This document shows positions 36,187-48,100 of a DNA stretch of 64,000 nucleotides, in pieces (the stretch's first letter is position 1; every line of letters starts with the position of its first letter). The notes under the pieces are model-generated. The model saw only the letters and a list, made by a program, of their open reading frames with translations. It searched no databases and was not told the origin of the DNA. The translations under genes and the position numbers were made by a program. Origin of the DNA: Rachycentron canadum (lineage: Eukaryota; Chordata; Actinopteri; Carangiformes; Rachycentridae); assembly GCA_038496675.1 (NCBI GenBank), contig CM076650.1:24057601-24121600 (forward strand), given 5' to 3'.

Positions 36187-37720
36187 TTATTTAAAGACAC
36201 CTTTCACCGACCTCACTAAATCCTGGAAGATAACTTTGAAATGTGAGCCATCACAGTACGGTGCGTTTTTAGTTTGCTTACAGGCACACAACATCACGGT
36301 CCTGTCTTTGTCAGGGGTGAAACGTAGAGGAGAGATGGTGGGTGCTGCTGTCTTGTGAGCGCCATCACAAAACGGCTAATGGAGAGAAAAAAGGATGAAT
36401 ACACAGATTCATTATCTTCAGTTCACTTCCATATACATGTAAGGATTTTATTTAAAATCAGTTCAGCATTCATTTATTTCATTGGCAAATGCACTGCACT
36501 TACATAGAACTCTTCTAGTTGTATCAACCACTCAAAGAGCTTTACAACCCTAGCCATATTCACCCATACACACACTGATGGAGCAGCCATCAGGAGCAAG
36601 TTGTTTTCAAGCTCCTTTATTCTAGTTAGGTTGTTAAGTGCAAAGATTCCCAGTAATGGGAACTTGGGCTTCAGTATCTTGCCCAAGGAGACTTCAGCAT
36701 GTGGACTGTAGGAGCTGGGGATCAAACCACAGATGACCTGCTCCACCTCCTGAGCCAGTCCTATTAGTATGTTTTCTTTGCTTAAATTAATCCAGTTTAG
36801 CTCTCTGGAAGACAACTCAGCTTGATTACAGTATGAAACACTTCCCAAACCTAAAGAATGACCTCAGCTCACTTTGTGCATGTTCTTTATTGTTATTCAA
36901 ACAAAGAAATTCAAGTCCCCACTAGCAAAGCTTCTCAACAGGAAGCTTTCAATCAGGTGTTAATGTAAACTGGACATAGGCAGCAGAAAATGAGCTGGCA
37001 TCCTGCTCTAGGTGTGGCTGAAACCTGAACCCAGGTGTGAGATGTGTGCTCACCTGTTTCTTGCTGTGTCCACATGCGCACCAGGCGTAGCGTTTGCCAG
37101 CAGACACCCTCACTCTGTAGGGCAGTCGGGCCGCAGGGACAGGCTGTGTGGACAGCAGGACACTCTGCACCTGGAGACGAGATGACCCATCACACGTGAG
37201 CCACAGCCGGAGACAACATCAGGAGTAAATGGCGAGCTGACATTTTACAACATGACTACTGATTCAACAAAACAAAATGATAGGTGCTAAATGATACAGA
37301 AACATATTTTACAAGCATAATGAGCATAAACAAGGACAGAGCAGACACAAGAGGAAGACAGGCTAAGGGGTGTCCACAGGTTGCTGTATTTCTGCTTCAT
37401 CTCACTGGTGGCCATGAATGAGGTGACCGGGCCTCAGTGTCCTCTACTGCAGCCTCAGACCTGTAAGGGGGAGGATTCCGTTTTTTGCTTTCACACAACA
37501 GGAAAAAAACTATACGTTAATAGCATTTTGTAACAACTCAGACACTGTATGGGTCAAGGTAACAGGAAAACGAGGTACTAGATGAGGGGACCGTCAGACT
37601 TGTAGATAGACAACGTTACAGGCTCACCATCGGACAGGAAACAGGCGACACTGGCCGTGGTCGTCTCCAAGTCCGCGCGCATCCTCTCCACGCCGCCACT
37701 GCCAAGCTGCTCGAGTTCAT
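36187..37720 (-). CDS. CDGSH iron-sulfur domain protein 3-like, tandem copy 2
   Basis: A second double-CDGSH protein. Exons: 37628-37720, 37054-37170, 36187-36375; 399 nt, 132 aa. Exon 2 is 117 nt with phase-0 borders, exactly as in copy 1, and the first motif is split at the same place (CGHSKKQ|PFCDG). Motifs C-A-C...S...PFCDGAH and C-A-C...T...APYCDGSH are complete. The N-terminus MNSSSLAVAAWRGCARTWRR is Arg-rich and lacks acidic residues, as in a mitochondrial presequence. An open frame extends 74 codons upstream to 37942, but that part is not presequence-like and would far exceed the family's length, so I use the inner Met. This copy is more diverged from human CISD3 than copy 1. No break is seen. 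Confidence 0.9.
36490..36762 (-). repeat. tRNA-derived SINE
   Basis: On the minus strand the head has A-box-like TGGCTCAGGAGG (rc of 36747-36758) and B-box-like GGTTTGATCCC (rc of 36718-36728). A body with CTTGGGCAAGATACTGAAG and a later CACACTGATGG stretch resembles a SINE common in teleosts. It lies in intron 2 of cisd3 copy 2. The 3' end is approximate. Confidence 0.7.
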
Positions 37721-38238
37721 TTTGGACGAAGTTGTGATATTTGTTACTTGTACAACCTGGAGTGAATCACAGGCCTGACTCCGGCTGCCACTGAAAAACT
37801 TGAATGCACTGCAACAAGAGTTACAACATGGCCACCACAGCGCGACGGTCCAGGTGATTGGTTGATGAGTGCGACCAGCTCGCGGACGTGTTGAAGCCAC
37901 GCCTCCTGACTCTTCCTCTTCCCCGTGATTCAGTCGTGCCATGTTTAGGTGGAACCCGCAGGGGAAACGCGGGACAAAGGGTTTAGCTCAGACTAAGACG
38001 CCGTTCTTCAAGAAGGGGGTCGTTTCCCGGCGTCTCACCTGGCGGAGCTCGTACCATTCAGGGTTAAGTCCTTACCGCAGCGACGTCGGGTGGAGTCTGA
38101 GCTGTGGTCCTCCGCTGGACTCCAACTTCTCTTTCTAACTTATTTACCTCCCGTGAAATGAGTTGAATTCAGACTCTCTCTTCACGTAAAATAGACCATT
38201 TACAACAAGAGAAATGTAAAACAACTCAGTAAAATACA
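37721..38238. promoter_or_regulatory. Promoter of cisd3 copy 2 and gap to the mllt6 3' end
   Basis: A CpG-containing block directly upstream of copy 2. It has open frames on both strands (see findings) but no recognisable domain. The mllt6 transcript ends at its right border. Confidence 0.5.
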
Positions 38239-40994
38239 TTTATTGACAAAAAACAAAAACAAACCAAACAAAAAACTTGTCTTAATCCGTCCTTTTAATT
38301 TTACACACAAAAATATCAAAATACTTTACAGGGCTTTAAATCTGAATATTGTCAAATTTGCTTTCCTCAATTCTCTCAAATACACTGTACAATGACAACG
38401 TGCTTGTCCTTTTTAAACTTCAGTGCTCATTTCATTTATTTTTGTTTTCAGGGAACAATGCATTTAAAATTATGCATAGTTGTTACTTGGTATTTAGCGA
38501 TATATTTGAGAGATGTCACTGCATTTCATGCAATTCATATCCCCATAGGTAACTTGCTCTCCATCAAACCTCGAAGCCAGGTGCTTAAACGTTGCAATAC
38601 ATAAAAAAAAAAAAAAAAAAAATACACAGTACGACATTCATAACATGGATTATCTTGGTTACCCAAACTTCAAAGCTTAAAAGAATGAATGTGTTTTTAC
38701 ACAAACATATTAAAGTATACAACTCGTATTCCAACAAAATTGAAAAGGTACTAAAAACGATTTACAATTGGGCCCAAAGCGCCCCAGTGCAACATGAGAA
38801 AGAAACTGCTTCAGAAATCCTTCCCACCACTCCTCAGTCAATCTCTAGGACATGGTTGTGTGTCTGGACTTTGCCTCAGCTCAGAGGCGACTCATAAGGA
38901 CGTGCTTGGTAAAAGACAGACCTCCCACTTGGAGTCGTTTCCACCCGTTGGCCAATGTCTTTATCAACATTCTCCTTCTGGCATTGCTACAGTATTTAAA
39001 TCACTGACTAGTGAGCTGCTTGAAGTTCCTTTCTGACGTCTACATTAGCTGCTAACAAAACAATCTAGCACTCAACATATCACATGTATGGGAGATCATG
39101 TTCAAGATTGCAAACAGAAGTGACAAAATATTTCAAAAAGCCTATGGCAATATTGTTAAAGAACACTGGAAAAAAAAAAAAAAAAAGATAAAACAGCCCC
39201 TTAAGGGTAGAAGATGAATGTGAGAGTGGCCTTTGTTAGTAAAAACTGAGCCAAACAGAGGCATCAAATGATAATGTGGAGTAGAAGGAAAAGGAGGGTA
39301 ACATAGTTTCTACATTGGCTAAACTTGTGACTGTGGGCTCAAGCAGCCCAGCAGTAAGGGCCAATGGTAGCAACGAAGGAAATCCACTGTCCCCTCAGAG
39401 CTGATAACAGCTACACTATGTTTCATACACTATTGCAACAGCACTTTAATAGTTTACATCTTGGCCGTACTGGCCATCTTCCTGTGACACCACTGTGCAG
39501 GCAGATTTTCAATAAGTCCTTCTCTGTTCTCTGAAGCACAAACAACTAAAGAACATTGCATCTTAACACAAAAAGTTACAATAGAAAATGATTTGACACT
39601 TTAGTTACCACTATACGGTTATTCACACATTTCAACTGTTGAAATCATCAGTCAGCTATCAAAAGTATAAATGGGTTTAGGAAGAGTAGCCCACCACAAA
39701 CCCGAGATAAAAAACACTATCAAAGAAAGACGCCAGGAGAGTTAGCCTTTGGGCTCATGGTTTTCTCTGTAAATCTAGTTTCATTAAGGCATTATCTATC
39801 CAGTATTGCTAAAGGAACAAGTTGGCAGACATGAAAAGAATATCTATGTAATGAAAGTAACATAAAAAGCTGACACTTGAGGACAGAGTGCAAAATACTC
39901 AAAAAGTCAAAAAAAGTCCCTAGTGGCCTAGTAAGTACCAAGCATCCTTTATAAGGTACTGTATTGATGGCTAATTTGCTCTGTTAGCTACTAACATGCA
40001 AAGTGCACACTTGTTTAGGAAAAACAATTAACTTCTTACATTTTCCAAATGTTTGGTTTAATCTGCTTAATCTCGATAGCAACTGGAAGGATATAAAAGT
40101 CTTTAGAAACTCTTGTGGTTGTTTAGAATAAAACCTGGTGCTCAGCATTCATGTCGATTCCAGTCTCTAGTGGATGACGGCGCCGTTTTGGACACATGAG
40201 CCGTGTGCCATTTTGACATTTACAGGAGTTAATACCTTAGAGTTAACACCAAGATTTTTGGTGGGCATTTATATCCAGTGAAGACGATTGCGGTCACGAG
40301 TCAGCACAAAATGTCAACAATGGAAAATAGGTGGCAAAAATTCTGAGGTAATAACTAGCTTAATGTTGAAATGCCACTAACCGTACATTGAAAATGACAC
40401 TATATCTATCCTTTACAAAATAAGTGCCCACGAGAGGCTGTGACATATAGAAGATCTAGATGAAATCTGGGTGGGGTGAACACAAAGGGAAGACAAAATA
40501 TCAAGGAAGACAGTTGAGGTTGCAAGAAAGAGCAGAAATCTGATTCTCACTGACTGAATGGAAACTCTGGTTCAAGCCATGGAGGGAAATTCATGAATGG
40601 TCAGTGCTTGAGGAGTCAGAGACAAAAACACTCTGACCTGGAGTTCCCACTCACAAACTGAAAACCCACACAGCACCTGCAGGGCTGAGGAGGAACTCTG
40701 GCTCTGCCTTCATCAGCAGCCCCATTGGTCTAACAAATTAGTGCAATTTAAGAAGAGACCACTGAATCCATGCTCTCTGAAAGCTGCCTATACAAAAAAA
40801 CCTATGAGAAGAACCTCTGATATAAAGAATTTCAAAACATGAAAAACTTCACCATCCTGTTATACATTCATAAAAGAGGGTTTAAGATAAAGATGACAGA
40901 GAAGGACGTTCACTAGTCTTGTAAGTTGACCTCAGTTCTTCAAGTGGGCGTGTGACGCCTGATATCTTCACTTGAGCAGCTCCTGTGTTTAAGG
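38239..40994 (-). other. mllt6 3' UTR with poly(A) signal
   Basis: From the mllt6 stop to a minus-strand AATAAA (TTTATT at 38239-38244) there is no other gene, which gives a 3' UTR of about 2.75 kb. It is AT-rich with A-tracts at 38604-38622 and 39171-39186. I see no open frame worth reporting. The length fits the long 3' UTRs of this family. Confidence 0.65.
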
Positions 40995-43900
40995 TCAACC
41001 ATTCTTGTCTCCACCCTTTTCTCCCCCAGCCTGAAAATACAGTTAGTAGTTTCAATTTCTAAAACTGAAACCATTACAGCAAATGAAATCGTGACGGGAG
41101 ACCCTGCAGTAACACTCACCCCAGGCTTGTGAAGTGTGTTGTCCTGCAGACCAAAGAGGCTGCCTCCCTGACTGCCCTGCAGAGGTGAGGCTGTGGCAGA
41201 GGACAGAAGGTTGGGTGACTGGGCGATCATAGGGGAGTTTGGGGTGGAGGTGAGTGCTCCAGTCAGCGTGAGGCGCTGCAGCTCCCTCTGTCTCTGCTGC
41301 TGCAGCATCTGGCACACCACCACCTGCTGCTCCTGGTGGAAGAGCAGCAGCGAACAGAGAGTTTAGAGGACACTCAAGATGCCTCCGGACTGAGAGAAGG
41401 GCTGTATTTAAGAAGGAATTGGAGCTGTAAAGTCACCCTAATATTAAGATTGAAATCAGAGTACGTCTTCAATTTCATTTCAAGTATCTCTTTTCATACA
41501 TGTCTGGACTAAAAACTGAATAAATGCTTCTTTCAGCCACTACTAAAAACTAAACTTCAGTCACATTGTAAACAAATGAGCTATTATATTTACCAGGTGT
41601 CACAGTGCCTGACTAGCTCCCACCAGACTCTCACCAGTTTGCAAGTCAAATAAGCCAGTAAATGGTTGAATGGCTAAGTTGCTGCTGCTGAAGAAGACTC
41701 ATAGTCTTATCCTTGTATTTACTTTCAAAGCCAGTCTGTTATTAACTGACAATAACTTCAGTCTTACTCTTAATTACAACATTGTGTTTCTTATTCTTTG
41801 TAAAAAATTGTTTGCAAATGGGACACTAATAAGGAATATTGAAACAAGACTAAACGTAGGTAGATCACTACTACAGTGTTGTAAGATTAGACACAAAATA
41901 AGTAATGAGTAAATACTTGTTTTAACATTTTTACTGTCTGAGTCTAACATGTCTCCTGTGAGTGTGTGAAGCCCTTAGACACTGTCACTGATTAAAACCA
42001 AGTTTATTTGTTAGTTAGTTGTTATTTATCATTGATTGGCAGAAATCCAAAGCATAGAGGGAGTAGAGATATAAACAGACAAGACGCGCCAGCTGCTGTG
42101 CTGTTGAGACTGATCAGTTGGATTAGTTTCCATCGGCATAAATGAGACCAAACACAGGTGCTGACATGAGAGCAGCCTGGTTCTGGTCTTGTGCCGGGGC
42201 AGGGGGGGGGCCTCAGCATTTTAAACTTGTGCTTCGTCCCCTAAACCTAACATTATATTAGGTTTAGGGGCCATGTGTCATGGCTGAGTGCAGGTGTATC
42301 AGCAAACAGAAACATGACTTCTTAATGCTGTAAACTGCTGATTAGAGTCATATGACATGGCTAATGTCCTAATAATTCTGGAGATTTACATACTTAACTA
42401 ATTTGTTTCCTTCATTGTGGTGTAAATCAAACCAATAATACCTCAGGTGCGAGTTCTTTACACCTAGTTAAAATGATCCTGCTGATAAAATGTCTGAAGT
42501 GTGACACATTTGCTTGTCACAGAGCATATTTTCTGCAGTAATCCTATGTTAAAATCCCATTGACTTTTTAGTCAAGGGAACCAGGGTTACCCTACACAAA
42601 TATGCTGTCCCTGAGGAAATCTATATGGCCACATTCCAGGAAGAAAAATGCATGATAAAATAAAAATCTTTGCAGACCCTGCGTGAAAGTGTACAATGTC
42701 AGAATACAGGTGAGATGAGTGATGAAGAGATTGTCATTACAGGAGTGAAGTTCTGTGATGTGAGGAACTGCTGGAGCTGCTGCTGTTGCTGCTGCTCAAG
42801 GAGAAGCTGCTTCTGCTGCTCAGACAGGAGAGATGACCTGAAACCAAAGCAACAGTATAGGGTCACGACAGCACAGGACTGATATGCCAGAACACAAACG
42901 ATTACAGCCTTAACCCTGATACGTACGGGCTCACACTCTTGGGAAGCTGGAAGCCCTGTGCTAGTGCCTGTGGGTTGAGTGGTGGAGGTTGGGGGCGCAG
43001 AGCAGGGAGTGTCGGCTGAGGGGTATTCTGCACAGGAGACTGGATCACGCCATTCAGACTTCCCAGCACACCATTCATGTTAAGCTGAGGACTTCCTGCA
43101 AGAGATGCCATGAGCCCGCCAACCACTGGCAGAGAGGAGCTGCCAGCCTGACTCATGGCCCCCAAACCGTCACTTAAACCTCGACTCAGGCCATTCAGTA
43201 GGGGCTGGCTGAAGGAGGCGGGGCTCTGCTGAGGGGGAGGAGTACTCTGGAAAGAGAGGGATGAGCTACTGCGGGACGGGCTACCAGAGTGGAGCTCCTG
43301 GAACAAAGATGTGGAAAGTGCATTTTAGCTATTGATGTCTGCTTGTTTTTAGCATGAACTCTTTGCCTTTTATGGCCCAGTTTACAGTGGCAAAGTATGT
43401 GCCAATGTGTACTCAGAATATACAGTTGTGAAAAAATTAGGACACCCTATGAAAGCCTGCGTTTTGTTTTTTTAACATATTTGGACATATGGATATTTAA
43501 TATGAACAATACTGAGTGATTCAAGTAATATAACTATTATAACTATTACCTACTAACAATTAAAACTAAAGAAGGCCTTCAGAAAGAAAATTGGAGCTGC
43601 TTATGAGTCCTGTAAGGGATTTAAAAAGAGCTCAAAAGAGGAATCAGCCATTCCACTGTCCGGAAAATGATCTACAAGTTGAGGACATTTAAAACAACTG
43701 CCAGCATGCCCAGGTCTGGCCGTCCAAGCAAGTTCACCCCGAGAGCAGACCGCTGCTAAAAGGTGTCTCCTAAAACCCTAAAATGTCATCACGGGACCTA
43801 CAGCAGGTTCTTGCTACTGTTAATGTGAAAGTGCATGCCTCTACAATCAGAAAGAGACTGCAAGTTTAACTTTCATGGGAGGAAGGAAAGGAAGGAGGAA

Positions 43901-45060
43901 ATCTTTGCTTTTTAGGAGAAACATGAAGGCCAGACTGAAGTTTGCCAGAGAGAACATAGACAAAGACCAGGACTTCTGGAATAATGTTCTTTGGACAGAT
44001 GAGTCTAAAATTGAGTTGTTTGGACACCAGAACAGAGGACATGTTTGGTGTAAACCAAATACAGCATTCCAGGAGAAGAACCTGATACCAACTGTGAAGC
44101 ATGGAGGTGGAAGTGTCATGGTTTGGGGATGCTGTGCTGCAGCAGGACCTGACCAGCTCCCCATCATAGAATCCACCATGAATTCCACCGTGTATCAGAG
44201 GGTGTTTGAGGAACATGTGAGACAATCTGTAAAAAAAATTAAAGTTGAAGCGGAGCTGGACCCTGCAACATGACAATGACCCAATACCAGATCTTAATCC
44301 CATTGAGATGCTGTGATTTGAAACAGGCTGTACATGCAAGACACTGCCCTCAAACATCTCACGGCCATCTACCAGTCTCTGACATCGGCCTGAGGCGATG
44401 TCAGAGACTGGTAGATGGCTACAAGAAGCGTCTCACTGAAGTTATTTCAGCCAAAGAGGGAAACACCAGCTATTAGGGGGTAGGGTGTCCTAACTTTTTC
44501 CTCAGTTAGAATACACTTTTTTTTGGTTATCTTTTGTTTAATGAGTAAAACAAGGTTAATTTGTTGTTTACCTGCAGTTTCTTTTCCAGAGATAAATAAA
44601 AAAGATAAGATTGGACATCAATGTGAGAACATTTATTAGAGAACTGAATATTTAATGGGGTGTCCTATTTTTTTCACATGACTGTACTGTCAGTATACAG
44701 TACATTTGATGTAAGACCATTATCACTGTATTAAAGGTTAAATGCAAACATTTCCTGCTACAAAGAGGCTTCAGAATCAAAAACACTTGCACACACCGTT
44801 TAAGCAAGGTCTCTATGACGTGTTCTATGTAAAGGATCTATAGGTTCTCACCTCAGACGAGGTAACAAAGGAGGTCTCATTCAGGAAGCAGCTTTTGGAC
44901 AGGGGACTCTTATTCGTGCTCAGGGGGTCTAGGGAACAGAATAGGTAGGATGAAAACTACAATATCAAGGTTACACAAACCACCATCTCTTGTCGCTAAA
45001 GCCTTAACATACAGCTTCATTTCAACCACAGTCTAGTGATATTACTGTCAGGAATCACCT

Positions 45061-45110
<50 letters not shown>

Positions 45111-48100
45111 ATCTGACCTTGGGTGGACGATAGGAAGTTGATCTGGGCAGAGGTGTGCAAGGAGCTCTGGGCAGAATGAACGTGTGGAAAGGACACGGCC
45201 AGCTCCGTGTTGAGCAGCTGCAGCCGCTCTTTCTTGGCCGTCAGGCTGAGGATCTGGTCCTGGAGACGCTGGTTCTCCTGCTGCAGGGAGTGAAGCGACT
45301 GCAGCATTTCTACAACTAGAGGGACAGGGAGAAGAGATATAACACCAACAAACAGAGTAACATTACTGTTATTGAAAACATGTACATTTATAATATGATT
45401 TAGCGAATAAGCAGGTAAATACAGCTAATTGGATCACTGTTCCTTCACTATTCAAACACTGGAACTCTTCTGTAAAACAAGAAAAAAGATGTCAGTGACC
45501 TGATTCAAAGTTTGTTGCTGAGCTCGTCCACTTTAAAATGTCCTTGTACCCAAACAGGTGTTTTCAATTACTCTGACTGATGAGGCCCCTGTTCGAGCTC
45601 ATGCACGTTTTACTGGAAAATATAAGAGGCCAAACTATTGCCATGTCCTGAAGCACTCCCTATTTTATACACAGTGCACTTTGGCTTCTCTAAACCATTT
45701 CAACTGAGTGGCCAAGTGCAAAAAGTGTGCATTGTCTAGAGCCCTTTTAATTCTAACAATGCAACACAAAAAGTTGCATAAATAAATAAAATAAAATAAT
45801 TCCACACTGTAATGTTTGACCTTTGACATATGTGAAAATTATCATTGTACCAAATCACATGAGTCAGAGATGATACAAGTGATGATGATTCATATGTGAC
45901 TGAGATCTCACATTAGTGCTCATCAGAAACTAAAAATATAAGGAAATTAGGTGAAGGCATCAAGAGATTTCATGTTTGCAAGAATGGGACAGACGTACAG
46001 ACTGACAGAGAACCCAAAAAACGTCTGCAGTCACATCTTTCACGAGCATGGAGGCATATAAACAAGTGTTATTGAAGAAAAGATGAGTCAGAACAAGAAG
46101 CAGTGAGGTATCTAGATCAAGAGAGCAGAACAGAAAGGTAACAGATATGTAACATATATAAAATGTATCTTTCTGTTGTAATCCTTTAATCATCTTGTCA
46201 TCCTCAGTTTTATCTTAGAACACCAGTCAAGTAACTGAGTAACTTTTTCAGGCTGACTTACTGTTGACTCCCATCTCTCCGTTACCATGTTTCTCCAGGA
46301 GAAGCTCAATATGGGAGCTGGCTGGTGGGACGTTCTCAGGACGGGCCCTGACTCCTGTACCTAACCCATCTCTCTGATCAAACAGAAGAGGAAGACAGCT
46401 CATGGGAGACCTGGGAGTAGAGGAGGACAAAACAAAGGAGAGTCAGAAAACACTAAGTCACTCTGTCATGGACATTGATGTTTATAAGAGTTAAGGCTTA
46501 GACTTACTGTGAGGACAGACTCTCTCTTGGTGAGTTCCCCTGACATGGAAAGCGACAGTCATCAAGGTCGGATTCTGAAAAGCGGGACATGAGAGTCATT
46601 AACTCTGCATATATGTGACTGTTTATTGAAAGGTGGTACATTTCATCATTAAAGCATATGTTTTTTGCAGTGTGAAGAGATTTAAAGTGTGAAACTTGAG
46701 TTTGATCAAAGATTTGGTGGTTTTATTTAACAGGTCAAAAACTGTAGTTGTTTTAATTTAAGTCAGACAATACGGTCTTTTCTTATCATCCTGAGAGCAA
46801 CTGCACTCTGACTTTATTCTGCACACTGAAATATTTCAGACCACTCTGCTTTCAAAAAAACACCATTGTCTTATTTTGTAGACACATTTTTGATGAATGA
46901 CAGCAACAACTGCTGAGATCACTGACAAACACATCGCATTGCCTGTGACTCACTAACAATAAAAGGTTTTTAATGTGAAGCTGTAACAGTAGGAAATGTT
47001 CTGTTTGCATTAGCAGCAACTTAATTATTTTCCACAAATGTTGCCACAAACAGACATTCAAATGTATAAATATTGTAATATGTTGATGAGAGAGCTATAG
47101 TCTCAGTCAATACTGTGTAGCTTCAATCAGTGAAGGATGAGTTAAGAGACATTTATTTCAAAGAAAATCTCAGATTCTTTGTTGCAGAGGTTTATCTTAA
47201 ACTAGCTACAGTTTCTCAGCAAATGCAGGTGAATCATACTGATTTCTGAACTGTCTCCCTCTCACCTGGCAGTGAGGTCTGGGCTTGGCTCAGTAGTGGT
47301 GGCAGTGTCGGGGCTGTGGAGAGACAGCTGGCGAAAGGCTGAGTGGAGGTCAGGCTATAGGAGGTGCTGGATCCTAGATGGACCTAGGGCACAGTGAACA
47401 TCAACATCTGGCTGATAAAGAACTATTGGGACATTATGGACAGGACATTAGCACAAAAACATATATTATATTCTGGTAATATATCCAACTAAAGTAGGCA
47501 GTGTGCTTGCACAATAACCAAAATAATTAACCAATTGTTGAAGTAGTTGCAGATTAATTTTCTGTCAATCAACTGATCAATCGACCGTTTTAGTTCAATT
47601 CAAAGTTCTTTTTTAACCAAGAAATCAGCATCAGCTAAATACAGCAGTGTTAATTAAAAATAGAATAGATATTATCAAGATCATACAAGTTATACAGTTA
47701 AACAACCACAAAAAAGAGGGATACATGACAACACAATGGTTCTGATACAATACAGAGCCTTTCAGTCAGACTTCCTGCTGACTGATCATTTCTGCAGTGT
47801 GTATTTCCTGTCTCTCTAAAATACCTGTGTGTTTGAGACAGCGTTGACTGATGGAAGAGAGAGTGAGGAGACATGGGATGGAGGGAGTCCTGAGGAGAGA
47901 GGGGTGCTACACATGCCCCCTCCCAGGGCCAAGGAGGTGCTACACACCCCTCCACCTAAGGAGAGAGGGGTACTGCACACACCCCCGCCCAATGTGAGAG
48001 GGTCCTTGAGACTGGAGTAGATACCTGAGAAAAGACAGGAATAAAGTTAGTTTAAAAAATAGTCAGATTATTTTAAGATCACAAAGATTACTAAGAAGCG

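Larger units (their letters stand above)
43421..44686 (+). mobile_element. Tc1/mariner-like DNA transposon, defective
   Basis: A 1266-bp element in the mllt6 intron between coding exons 16 and 17, antisense to the host gene. The ends are inverted repeats: the left starts TACAGTTGTGAAAAAATTAG and the right, reversed, TACAGTCATGTGAAAAAAAT. Both then run into GGACACCC, and each begins with the TA that Tc1 elements duplicate. The transposase is broken: the DNA-binding half carries stops and shifts, a 132-residue piece (43875-44273) keeps LWTDESK with the first catalytic Asp and a GGGSVMVWGC stretch, and most of the segment between the second Asp and the final acidic residue is gone. The reading ends SAKEGNTSY at 44476. 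It cannot make an active enzyme. Confidence 0.93.

Noticed and set aside
36474..36848. 124-codon minus-strand frame
   Set aside because: It runs through the tRNA-derived SINE in cisd3 copy 2 intron 2 and is not a gene.
43847..44357. Minus-strand frames of 113 and 163 codons
   Set aside because: They are antisense shadows of the Tc1-like transposase piece.
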